61,690 bases of DNA from Pseudobutyrivibrio sp. UBA3626 (GTDB taxonomy: Bacteria > Bacillota > Clostridia > Lachnospirales > Lachnospiraceae): NCBI GenBank assembly GCA_002373675.1, contig DFLF01000008.1, forward strand, positions 87,407 to 149,096, in the 5' to 3' direction. Shown one piece after another: positions 53,894 to 61,460 of the stretch. The notes beneath the pieces are model-generated. The model saw only the letters and a program-made list of their open reading frames with translations, was not told where the DNA came from and searched no databases. The position numbers and the translations under genes were made by a program. Numbering within the stretch: the stretch's first letter is position 1; every line of letters begins with the position of its first letter.

Positions 53894-55213
53894 ATGTTTA
53901 GTAAGAACAATGTAATGCATATAATAATACTGGCTGTGGGTTTCTTTACCTGCAGCTGTGTATATCTTACGGAAAGTATTATATTAAAAAACGTATCTGA
54001 CGAAGTCTATTCTAATTATGTATCATCATCATTTGGTAACCTGGCAATGGCGCTGGGTATTCTTTTGTTTATTCTCATACATTATAAGTTACATGAATTC
54101 AAGAATCTTTATGTTGTTTCAATGCTTTTCTCTATTGTCAGCATCATAGTATTCTTTGCATCTGATAACGTAATAATTATGAGCATAAGTATGATAATGT
54201 ATTGTATATTCTGTACATCAGGTTTTTGTGGTGCATATCATTTTGCTCTTATTGGTGCAAATGTTGATAAGGAATACAGAGGCAGAGTATTTGCAATTGG
54301 ATATGCAATAGCATCTGTACTTTCATATCTTATGACATTATTACCGGAAGTAATATATGCATCTTATATATCACTCTTTATATATATCCCACTTATTGTA
54401 CTTAATACAGTACTTGTAGTCAGGTCTAAAAGTATTGAGATTAAGCAGTCTGTAAAAAGTCCTGTGGGACTTAAGAAATCTGTATTGATTCTTTTGGTAA
54501 TAATTTTTTTGATGTCTGTTTTGTCGACTGTATCGGCAGATGTTATTTCCGTTAATTCTTTTGATGCGAAAGAGTTATATACTTATTCAAGAATATTCTA
54601 TGCTGTTGGACTTGTGGCAGCTGGCATTCTTGCTGATAAGAAGAGAGAATTGTTTGATATTATAACACTTGCCACATTTATTTATTCTCTTCTTGCTATA
54701 GTATTATTTAATCATAATATTTTTGCGGGAGTAATTCTTGAGCTATCCTATGTATGTATGGGATTCTTTGTTATATTTAGAACAGTTCATATGATGAATT
54801 TTGCTGATTCCTCTAAGAAGCTTGTTATATTAAGTGGCTCGGGTCTTATGTTACATAGAATTGTAGAAGGAATTTTAGTATATTTTGAAAAGAGTATCAT
54901 TGACAGATTCCTGATAACAATTATTATTGAGACTGTCTTAATGTGTATCCTGATACTTGTATATGTATTATTCTTTGTAAAGAAGAACGTAGCAAGTAAG
55001 AATGATAAGGTGAAAGAGATTGCTGTCAAATACGAATTATCTATTCAAGAAGAGAAAGTTCTTGGATATCTGATTCAAGATATGACTAATCAGGAAATTG
55101 CAGATACAATGTATCTATCCATTAATACTATTAAGAATCATAATGCCAGAATATATAAAAAAACCGGTATGAATAAAAAAGAATTAAGAGAAAGGTGCCA
55201 AAATACTAATTAG
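53894..55213 (+). CDS. MFS-like 12-TM membrane protein fused to LuxR-type HTH, copy 1
   Basis: 439 residues. About 1-370 are twelve hydrophobic segments in a major-facilitator-like layout, with a YRGRVFAIGYAI block after the fourth/fifth helix. About 375-439 are a LuxR/GerE helix-turn-helix: LSIQEEKVLGYLIQDMTNQE and YLSINTIKNHNARIYKKTGM, facing the cytoplasm. Start at 53894 after GGAAGGAA. The likely role is a one-component receptor: the transporter-like part senses a small molecule and the tether regulates DNA. The surface-protein gene lies 122 bp downstream. A paralogue is at 57630. Ligand and DNA targets are inferred, not shown. Confidence 0.85.
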   Translation: MFSKNNVMHIIILAVGFFTCSCVYLTESIILKNVSDEVYSNYVSSSFGNLAMALGILLFILIHYKLHEFKNLYVVSMLFSIVSIIVFFASDNVIIMSISMIMYCIFCTSGFCGAYHFALIGANVDKEYRGRVFAIGYAIASVLSYLMTLLPEVIYASYISLFIYIPLIVLNTVLVVRSKSIEIKQSVKSPVGLKKSVLILLVIIFLMSVLSTVSADVISVNSFDAKELYTYSRIFYAVGLVAAGILADKKRELFDIITLATFIYSLLAIVLFNHNIFAGVILELSYVCMGFFVIFRTVHMMNFADSSKKLVILSGSGLMLHRIVEGILVYFEKSIIDRFLITIIIETVLMCILILVYVLFFVKKNVASKNDKVKEIAVKYELSIQEEKVLGYLIQDMTNQEIADTMYLSINTIKNHNARIYKKTGMNKKELRERCQNTN

Positions 55214-55228
55214 TTCTTTTTTAGTTCT

Positions 55229-55256
55229 ACCCATTTTAGACACCTCATAATATAAT
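55229..55256 (+). promoter_or_regulatory. Promoter and putative regulator site of surface gene A
   Basis: ACCCATTTTAGACACCT (55229-55245) followed by TATAAT (55251-55256). No good -35 hexamer is present; the ACC-TTTTAG-CC motif takes its place, as expected for an activator-dependent promoter. Similar motifs precede surface genes B and C. The leader contains a 6-bp hairpin AGGTGA/TCACCT (55272-55297). Confidence 0.5.
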
Positions 55257-55335
55257 AACTTTCAAATTGAGAGGTGATATGACGTTGTTTGTCACCTTTT
55301 AGTTTAATATGAAGAAAGTTAAGGGGGAACTAAAA

Positions 55336-56550
55336 GTGAAAAAATTAAGTAAAAAATCAATTGGTTTTATGCTAACATTTACATTAATAATGGCAGTATT
55401 TATGCCTACAATGGCTAGTGCATCAAGTTATGAATTAAATGATGGAGATATAATCAATTCATATAATGTTACATCAGATGTAGTAACTTTATATGTTGGT
55501 AATATCTCAGTTGATGGAACATCATCATTAAAGTATTTATATACTGATAAGAGTGTTAATACAGAAACATTAACAGAAATGAGAAAAATATTAACTTCTG
55601 ATTATGCAAGTTTACTTCCAACAACAGCAGGACAAGTAGCAGTAAGTAATGATAGTTCATTAACAGTAAATGATGTATTTACTGATGCTGGAATGGTAGC
55701 AATAAATAAGTACCCTAGTGGAACAGTAAGTGATACATCAAGCACAATACTATACAATCAAACACAATTTAATAGTTTAGCAACAGCAAGTCAGGCAGAA
55801 ATATCTGATGAAAAAACTGCTGAAGCGAATAATTTAAGTGCTTGGAATACAAGAAAAACAGAATGGGAAGCAGCAGAAAAACAAAAAGAAACTGTCGATC
55901 CAGAATATTCACCAGTATCTTTTCCGGAAGAATATGTAAAAGCATTTAATGATTCGACATCATATCCAACAACATCATATTTTATAGCAGATAATAAAGG
56001 AACAGAATTTAGAGGTTATATAATTAGAAATGGTGTAACGACTCAAGTTAATACATATCCACTTAATAGAACAATAATAAAAGTAGTAAATACATCAGCA
56101 AATGTAGTTCAACCACATAATGTTGGAGATACAGCAACTGAAACAACTTATGAATATATAGAAGGTGCAAATCAAACCTATACAATAGGAGAAGATGGTA
56201 TAACTTTTAGAATAAATGCAGATTATAGTTTATTTGAAAATGGTGGAAAAGTATATGTAGATGATACTTTAGTAAGTTCTGATAACTATTCATCAAAAAC
56301 AGGAAGTACAATAATAACATTTACAAAAGATTATATGAGTTCTTTACCAGAAGGAGAGCATACATTAAGAGTTGCTTTCAATAACGGTGGTAGTGCAACA
56401 ACAAAATTCACAGTAGCAAAAGCAGATACAACAACTACTACGAAAGCAGCTGCTGCTAAGACTGCTGACGCACTTCCATACGTGGGACTTGTACTTGTAT
56501 TTATGGGAGCATTTGCTATTGCCGTAGTAAGTGTTAGACGTAAGTTCTAA
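55336..56550 (+). CDS. Secreted surface protein A with X2-like domain and variant sorting signal
   Basis: 404 residues. Signal peptide at 1 to about 31 (KKLSKKS, hydrophobic core, ASA cleavage). A unique ectodomain of about 230 residues follows, with a helical Glu/Lys stretch. An Ig-like domain of about 80 residues resembles CBM_X2 (FENGGKVYVDD, GSTIITFTKDYMSSLPEGEH, LRVAFNNGGSA). The tail has a Thr/Ala linker, AAKTADALP, a hydrophobic helix and RRKF. GTG start chosen after AGGGGG; the ATG at 55309 has no site. The body uses mostly A-ending codons (TTA, ATA, AAA, ACA), while the last 100 bases switch to AAG, CTT and GCT like the host, suggesting a mosaic gene. Confidence 0.8.
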   Translation: MKKLSKKSIGFMLTFTLIMAVFMPTMASASSYELNDGDIINSYNVTSDVVTLYVGNISVDGTSSLKYLYTDKSVNTETLTEMRKILTSDYASLLPTTAGQVAVSNDSSLTVNDVFTDAGMVAINKYPSGTVSDTSSTILYNQTQFNSLATASQAEISDEKTAEANNLSAWNTRKTEWEAAEKQKETVDPEYSPVSFPEEYVKAFNDSTSYPTTSYFIADNKGTEFRGYIIRNGVTTQVNTYPLNRTIIKVVNTSANVVQPHNVGDTATETTYEYIEGANQTYTIGEDGITFRINADYSLFENGGKVYVDDTLVSSDNYSSKTGSTIITFTKDYMSSLPEGEHTLRVAFNNGGSATTKFTVAKADTTTTTKAAAAKTADALPYVGLVLVFMGAFAIAVVSVRRKF

Positions 56551-56608
56551 TAACAATCATAGTAAGTACTAATAGTTGTTATTGCATTAATTCAACGCTA
56601 AGTAATAT

Positions 56609-56649
56609 AATTCCCTTAAAGTTAGATTGCTAACTTTAAGGGAATTTTT
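56609..56649 (+). terminator. Terminator of surface gene A
   Basis: Perfect 17-bp stem, positions 56609-56625 with 56630-56646, loop ATTG, T run. The central AAAGTTAG/CTAACTTT part resembles the terminator of surface gene C (61389-61427). Confidence 0.95.
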
Positions 56650-56650
56650 A

Positions 56651-56681
56651 TATTTGTTAATACTGTAAATGCAATGGTTAA
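56651..56681 (+). repeat. 31-bp direct repeat, right copy
   Basis: Identical to 53593-53623 inside the ABC gene, but here it lies in noncoding DNA two bases after the terminator T run. Flanking bases do not match on either side. It marks the right edge of the putative inserted or duplicated module. Confidence 0.9.
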
Positions 56682-56696
56682 TTTGAGCCTTATTTT

Positions 56697-56921
56697 TCAA
56701 GAAAACATATTATCATTTTCTTCTTTCTTTTCTTTGATTTTCTTGGCTATCTCAATTCCGCAGAATAGTAAGATTGGTATTATTAGTGTGGCTGCAATGG
56801 ATAGGCCGAGGAACGTCATTACATTAGGACCGCCTATTAATGCAATAATAAGAGTTGAGGCGTACATACCAACAAGTAGTATAATAGCAATTACTGCCAG
56901 GATTCTTTTTATTTTGTCCAT
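56697..56921 (-). CDS. Small two-helix membrane protein
   Basis: 74 residues on the minus strand, the only confident minus-strand gene. MDKIKRILAVIAIILLVGMY starts a membrane helix (about 6-30); a second lies at about 37-58, followed by a charged tail KKIKEKKEEND. On its own strand AAAGGA sits about 9 bases before the ATG at 56921. Proteins of this general form are common in Lachnospiraceae; function unknown. It is divergent from the SEC-C gene. Confidence 0.72.
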   Translation of the reverse strand: MDKIKRILAVIAIILLVGMYASTLIIALIGGPNVMTFLGLSIAATLIIPILLFCGIEIAKKIKEKKEENDNMFS

Positions 56922-56964
56922 GATGTATATCCTTTCTTACATATAGAAATAGCGTACTCAATAA

Positions 56965-57032
56965 GATTATATCAAAAAAAATCGGATAATTATATTGTAT
57001 TTTTTGAGTTTATGGTGATTTTTTGATATAAT
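56965..57032. promoter_or_regulatory. Mirror-image divergent promoters
   Basis: Plus strand: TTGAGT (57004-57009), 17 bp, TATAAT (57027-57032), reading the SEC-C gene. Minus strand: a TATAAT complement at 56966-56971. The sequences around both -10s form an inverted repeat: GATTATATCAAAAAAAATC (56965-56983) and GATTTTTTGATATAAT (57017-57032). One factor could contact both sides. Confidence 0.6.
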
Positions 57033-57078
57033 AATTGAGTTATAATAATGATAATAGATTGATAAGGAGATAATATAA

Positions 57079-57579
57079 ATGACATTACTTGAGACATGGA
57101 GAAAAGTAGCATATGAGAGCCAGCAGGATGAAGTTAGTGCGAATAATTTCTGGAATGAATATTTTTTGCAGGAAAAGAGCGTATACGAGAAGCTCCTTTC
57201 TAATCCGGATGAGGTAATTACCGGAACTGTAGAGGAACTGGCAAAAAAGTATGATATGGAAGTTCTTACCTTTGTAGGATTCTTAGATGGTATCAATGAT
57301 AGCTTAAAAGAGCCTAATCCTATAGAAGAGATGAAGGAAGATACTGTAGTCAGTCTTGATTTTGACAATGAGAAGCTCTTTAGAAACATGGTAGAAGCAA
57401 AGGCTGAGTGGCTCTATACACTTCCTGAGTGGGATAATATCTTTGATGCAGATACAAGAAAGGCTATGACGCTAGAGCAGAAGAGAAGCCATACATTTGT
57501 TGCTGATAAGAAAGTTGGACGTAACGATCCATGTCCATGTGGAAGCGGTAAAAAATACAAACATTGCTGCGGAAGATAG
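57079..57579 (+). CDS. SEC-C metal-binding motif protein
   Basis: 166 residues ending in the SEC-C zinc motif: VGRNDPCPCGSGKKYKHCCG (about 146-165), as found at the C-terminus of SecA. The rest is a helical domain of unknown function (ETWRKVAYES, LTFVGFLDGINDSLKEPNPI). It may bind ribosomes or the Sec machinery through the zinc motif, which is inference. AAGGAG before the ATG. Consensus promoter at 57004-57032. Confidence 0.88.
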   Translation: MTLLETWRKVAYESQQDEVSANNFWNEYFLQEKSVYEKLLSNPDEVITGTVEELAKKYDMEVLTFVGFLDGINDSLKEPNPIEEMKEDTVVSLDFDNEKLFRNMVEAKAEWLYTLPEWDNIFDADTRKAMTLEQKRSHTFVADKKVGRNDPCPCGSGKKYKHCCGR

Positions 57580-57629
57580 TAATTAAAATATAAATAGTTA
57601 TTTTTTTTATATTAAAGGTGGCATTATTT

Positions 57630-58955
57630 ATGTTTTCTAAGAATAATCTTTATCATATATTAATATTAGCTCTGGGTTTTTTTGCTTGTAGTTCCATTTA
57701 TATGACGCAGAATACAATATTATCAGAATATACAGGCGTTGAATTTGCCAATCTAATAACTGCAAGTTTTGGTAATCTTGCTATGGCTCTTGGTATTCTT
57801 GCTTTTGTATTGTTATACAAAAAAATTAAGAATATTAAGAGATTTTATATCGTTGCAATGATACTTTCTATTGTTTTTTTAATTGTTTTTTGCTTTATTG
57901 AAAATGTTATTGCAATGAGCATACTTATTGTCCTCTATCTATTCTTATGTACATCAGGTTTTTGTGGAGGATATCATTTCTCATTAATTGCATATAATAT
58001 TGAGAGCGGATATAGAGGAAGAGTATTTGCCATAGGATATGCTATTGGTTCAGTATCTTCCTTTATTATGTCAATACTTCCAAAGTCTATAAATGCTTCA
58101 TATATTTGTCTATTTATATATGTGCCGGTTATTATTGTTAACATTATTCTAGTATATAAAGGCAATAATATGCCTGTTATTGAGAAGATTGAATATACAT
58201 TAGACTTTAAAAAGATTTTCTGTTTGCTTTCCATATTAGTTGTTGTTATGGCGTTTTTATCTTTAATGTCAGCTGATGTTATTCCAACTTATTCTTATGA
58301 TGCGCAAAGCTTTTTTGGAGAATCGAGAATATTCTATGCTATTGGTTTGATAATAGCTGGAGTTATTTGCGATAAGAAGAAAGAGATATTTAATATTGTT
58401 ACAGTAGCAAGCTTTGTATTCTTCTTTTTGGGATTGTTTTTATTTGAGCAACAGATTCTTACAAGTATAATTATAGGATTGACTTTCGGATTGTATGGAT
58501 TCTTTACAATTTTTAGAACTACAGCTTTTATGGATTTAAGTAAAGATAATAAGAATCATATTGTATATGCGGCATTTGGACTTATGCTCGCAAGAGTTGT
58601 TGAAGGCATAGCCGTTTACTTTAAGAATAGCTTTATTGATGATTTCTTTTATCTTGTTATTGCTGAAGCAATAGCTCTTTGTATATTGTTAATTACATAT
58701 TTTGTTTTCCATAACATTAACCATAAGACGCCTAAGACGACTGTGGATAAGGTTAAAGAAGTTGCACTACAATATGATTTGTCTTCTCAAGAAGAAAAAG
58801 TATTAAGCCTTCTTATACAAGATATGTCAAATCAGGAAATAGCCGACGAATTATATCTTTCTGTCAATACAATCAAGAATCATAACACTCGAATTTATAA
58901 GAAAACTGGAATGAATAAGAAAGAACTTAGAGAAAAGTGCCTTATGGACAATTAG
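57630..58955 (+). CDS. MFS-like 12-TM membrane protein fused to LuxR-type HTH, copy 2
   Basis: 441 residues, clearly paralogous to the protein at 53894. Shared blocks include FSKNN at the N-terminus, SFGNLAMALGIL, CTSGFCG, YRGRVFAIGYAI, SRIFYA(I/V)GL and the LuxR region SQEEKVLSLLIQDMSNQEIA, then NTIKNHNTRIYKKTGMNKKE. Start at ATG 57630, eight bases after AAAGGTGG; an upstream in-frame GTG (57618) lies within that site. The HTH is at about 378-441, cytoplasmic. Surface genes B and C follow. The most conserved parts are the HTH and the fourth/fifth helix loop, suggesting similar DNA sites. Confidence 0.86.
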   Translation: MFSKNNLYHILILALGFFACSSIYMTQNTILSEYTGVEFANLITASFGNLAMALGILAFVLLYKKIKNIKRFYIVAMILSIVFLIVFCFIENVIAMSILIVLYLFLCTSGFCGGYHFSLIAYNIESGYRGRVFAIGYAIGSVSSFIMSILPKSINASYICLFIYVPVIIVNIILVYKGNNMPVIEKIEYTLDFKKIFCLLSILVVVMAFLSLMSADVIPTYSYDAQSFFGESRIFYAIGLIIAGVICDKKKEIFNIVTVASFVFFFLGLFLFEQQILTSIIIGLTFGLYGFFTIFRTTAFMDLSKDNKNHIVYAAFGLMLARVVEGIAVYFKNSFIDDFFYLVIAEAIALCILLITYFVFHNINHKTPKTTVDKVKEVALQYDLSSQEEKVLSLLIQDMSNQEIADELYLSVNTIKNHNTRIYKKTGMNKKELREKCLMDN

Positions 58956-59004
58956 AAAACTTGAAATAAAATAGCACGTAAAATAGCCAAAAAGACTAGA
59001 TAGT

Positions 59005-59019
59005 ACCTTTTTAGTCCTT
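59005..59019 (+). promoter_or_regulatory. Putative regulator site upstream of surface gene B
   Basis: ACCTTTTTAGTCCTT, 50 bp after the MFS-LuxR stop and 64 bp before the gene B start, resembles ACCCATTTTAGACACCT (gene A) and ACCATTTTTAGTCCTT (gene C). No obvious -10 is visible, so the promoter is not assigned. Confidence 0.42.
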
Positions 59020-59082
59020 GAAAAATTGGGGAGGGGTGTTAAGATGATTACATATTTTTATGTACGAGGAAAGGAGAAAAAG

Positions 59083-60045
59083 ATGAAAAGTACAAAGAAA
59101 AAAATCGTAGCATTATCTACAGCATTTGTAATGGCATTTGCACTTGTTGCAGCAATGTTACCAGCGACAGTATCGGAGGCGGCTTATAGTGGAACTGTTG
59201 AGGCAACAATAACATTACCTAGTGCTGGGGATGAAGTGAAGGTGGTTACGAAGGGAGAAGAGTCATTTACTTATAAGGGACAAGAACCAGCGCCACAGGT
59301 ATCTTCATCAACTGCTAATGTTAAAGGAACTGGTTATTTTTATTTAACATCACCTGAAATGAAAGATGATTATAGTACCTTGTTTAGTGGAAAATTTGAG
59401 GCTGGACAAACTATATATGTAGCTGGTGATGTCCAATGTGAGGAAGGATTTAGTAAAAACACTACTCTTAATATTAAAAACGCAAAAAATGTAATCTATG
59501 AAGTTGCTGCTGGAAATCCAACTTCAATTGACTTTTTTGCTGAAATAACAATTCCGGGTGGCGGTTCCACAGATGCAGTCCCAGTAAAAGAGGGTGACAA
59601 CCAAACAGTTGCTTCTGGTTCACCTGTAGTAATAAGTTTTGATAAAGATTTTTCTAAGTTTGAAAATGGTGGAGCAGTATTTCTAGATGAAAGTACTGAA
59701 CCATTATCTACAGATTGTTATAAAGCAACTAGCGGAAGTACAGTTATTACTCTACTTGATAGCTTTACTAAGACTCTAAAAGAAGGTGCACATACATTAA
59801 AAGTTAAGTTTAATGATGATTCTGTAGGTACTGCTACATTTACAGTTTCTGCTTCTGCAAATTCTGATGGAAGTGCATCAGGTACATCTGGAACAGCAAC
59901 ATCTGGTACATCTTCATCTGCCGCTACAACAACTAAGGTAGCAGCACCAAAGACAGCTGACGTATTACCATTTGCAGCAATCGCAGTTGTATTCGTAGGT
60001 GCAACAGCAATAGGTGTTATAGCAATTAGACGTAAGAACTCATAA
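59083..60045 (+). CDS. Secreted surface protein B with X2-like domain and variant sorting signal
   Basis: 320 residues. Signal peptide KSTKKKIVALSTAF followed by a hydrophobic core, cleavage near SEA (about 33). The ectodomain (about 110 residues) starts with beta-rich YSGTVEATITLPSAGDEVKV. The X2-like domain follows (FENGGAVFLDE, GSTVITLLD, LKEGAHTLKVKFNDD), then a Ser/Gly/Thr linker and AAPKTADVLP, a hydrophobic helix and RRKNS. Start at 59083, six bases after AAGGAG and matching protein C; an in-frame ATG at 59044 also has a GGAGGGG site and is the alternative. No terminator separates it from gene C. Confidence 0.82.
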   Translation: MKSTKKKIVALSTAFVMAFALVAAMLPATVSEAAYSGTVEATITLPSAGDEVKVVTKGEESFTYKGQEPAPQVSSSTANVKGTGYFYLTSPEMKDDYSTLFSGKFEAGQTIYVAGDVQCEEGFSKNTTLNIKNAKNVIYEVAAGNPTSIDFFAEITIPGGGSTDAVPVKEGDNQTVASGSPVVISFDKDFSKFENGGAVFLDESTEPLSTDCYKATSGSTVITLLDSFTKTLKEGAHTLKVKFNDDSVGTATFTVSASANSDGSASGTSGTATSGTSSSAATTTKVAAPKTADVLPFAAIAVVFVGATAIGVIAIRRKNS

Positions 60046-60047
60046 TA

Positions 60048-60105
60048 ATTAGGCGTAAGTACTAATATTTATTTTTACGATTAATTTAATACTAGGTAAT
60101 AAAGT
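60048..60105 (+). repeat. 58-bp 3'-UTR repeat, copy after gene B
   Basis: Matches 61332-61389 with one mismatch. A diverged version follows gene A (from 56562). The duplicated unit therefore extends past the stop codon. Here it runs into sequence without a T-tract hairpin; after gene C it continues into a terminator. Confidence 0.9.
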
Positions 60106-60159
60106 GGTCACACATTATTAATACCTTTATCGAATGAGGTATTCAAAACTAATTATTCT

Positions 60160-60175
60160 ACCATTTTTAGTCCTT
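60160..60175 (+). promoter_or_regulatory. Putative regulator site upstream of surface gene C
   Basis: ACCATTTTTAGTCCTT, nearly identical to the site before gene B. A weak hairpin AATACCT/AGGTATT (60120-60143) lies just upstream. A second TTTTTAG occurs at 60181-60187. Confidence 0.42.
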
Positions 60176-60240
60176 ATATATTTTTAGCCTTTATTGTATC
60201 ATTTATTATATATTTTGTACGAAAAAGGAGGTAAATGTAC

Positions 60241-61329
60241 ATGAGACAAACAAAAAGAAAATTTGTAGCGCTTAGTACAGCGTTAGCAATGGCACTTGTT
60301 CTTGTGGCAAGTTTGGTGCCAAGTTTTGGAGCGAGGGCGCAGGAGATTAAACCATCAGGAGGAGGAGATAATCAAGTTACGTTGATGCCTGATGGTACAT
60401 TGCATGATGGTTATACTTCTGGTGGTATTGCAAGATTAAGTGCAGGGTCTGTTGATTCATTTACGGTTGATGCTACTAATAAGGTGGCAACATTTAAAAA
60501 TTTGTCGTTGTCAGGTACTTTTGATATTGACGAATCTGGTTGGACTTTTGTTTTTGAAGGTACAAACGTAATCAAAAAAAATGAAACGGAGTTTGGAGCC
60601 ACTGGTGGTCAACTAAATCTTGAACAAGGGTCTTGTACCATTAAGATGGCAAATGATGCTAAACTAACTGCTGTGGGCGGTGTTGGTGCTCCTTCAGAAG
60701 ATGCTATTAAACTAGCTGATGGAACAACAGTTAATAAGAATCCTTTTGTAACAACTTTTGGATCCCAAAATCCTATTACAGATGTAGTTTTTTCTGGTTC
60801 TGCATCTGGCGGTGGCGGAACTGACCCAAGCGAAGACCCAACAGTTGACCCAACTGAAGATACATCAACTGTAACAACAGTTACAGATGGTTCGTCAGCT
60901 ACAATAGCACCTGCAGAGGATGGAACATTATCATTTAGAATTGATAAGCCATTAAGCTATTTTGAAGATGGTGGCGAATTATATATTGATGGTATATTAA
61001 TTGAAAGATCTCAATATACATATAAAGAAGGAAGTACAATTATTACATTAGTAAAAGAACTTGCTACAAAGCTATCTGACGGAGCAGCACATGTATTTAA
61101 AGTGAAATTCAATGATGGAACAGAAGTAACATCTAATATCACTGTAGGTACAGCAGCTGCATCATCTGCAGCAAACGGAACAAGCGGAACAGCTTCTTCA
61201 ACAGCTGCAACTACAACTAAAGTAACTTCACCTAAGACTGCTGATGTTCTTCCAATAGCTGGAATCGCGTTAGTATTTGTAGGTGCAACTGCAATAGGTG
61301 TTATTGCAATTAGACGTAAGAACTCATAA
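60241..61329 (+). CDS. Secreted surface protein C with X2-like domain and variant sorting signal
   Basis: 362 residues. Signal peptide MRQTKRKFVALSTALAMALV to about 36 (ARA). An ectodomain of about 160 residues follows, with a beta-rich FTVDATNKVATFKNLSLSG region and a Gly/Asp/Pro/Thr linker (GGGGTDPSEDPTVDPTED). The X2-like domain has FEDGGELYIDG, GSTIITLVKE and HVFKVKFNDGTE. The tail is TSPKTADVLP, a hydrophobic helix and RRKNS, almost identical to protein B. Start at 60241, nine bases after AAGGAGG; ATG 60235 is too close to it. Likely a duplicate of B with an exchanged ectodomain. Confidence 0.82.
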   Translation: MRQTKRKFVALSTALAMALVLVASLVPSFGARAQEIKPSGGGDNQVTLMPDGTLHDGYTSGGIARLSAGSVDSFTVDATNKVATFKNLSLSGTFDIDESGWTFVFEGTNVIKKNETEFGATGGQLNLEQGSCTIKMANDAKLTAVGGVGAPSEDAIKLADGTTVNKNPFVTTFGSQNPITDVVFSGSASGGGGTDPSEDPTVDPTEDTSTVTTVTDGSSATIAPAEDGTLSFRIDKPLSYFEDGGELYIDGILIERSQYTYKEGSTIITLVKELATKLSDGAAHVFKVKFNDGTEVTSNITVGTAAASSAANGTSGTASSTAATTTKVTSPKTADVLPIAGIALVFVGATAIGVIAIRRKNS

Positions 61330-61331
61330 TG

Positions 61332-61389
61332 ATTAGGCGTAAGTATTAATATTTATTTTTACGATTAATTTAATACTAGGTAATAAAGT
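61332..61389 (+). repeat. 58-bp 3'-UTR repeat, copy after gene C
   Basis: One mismatch relative to 60048-60105. Continues directly into the terminator stem at 61389. Confidence 0.9.
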
Positions 61390-61427
61390 CTCTCGAAGTT
61401 AGATTACTAGCTTCGGGGGATTTTTTT
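61389..61427 (+). terminator. Terminator of surface gene C
   Basis: 14-bp stem TCTCTCGAAGTTAG (61389-61402) / CTAGCTTCGGGGGA (61407-61420) with a few G-U pairs, loop ATTA, seven T. Same inner sequence plan as the gene A terminator. Confidence 0.9.
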
Positions 61428-61460
61428 GATTTATGATTAGACTATATATCAAATATGATG

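Noticed and set aside
56674..56946. Plus-strand 90-codon frame overlapping the small membrane gene
   Set aside because: It has no ribosome site, begins inside the 31-bp repeat, and is opposite a better supported minus-strand gene.
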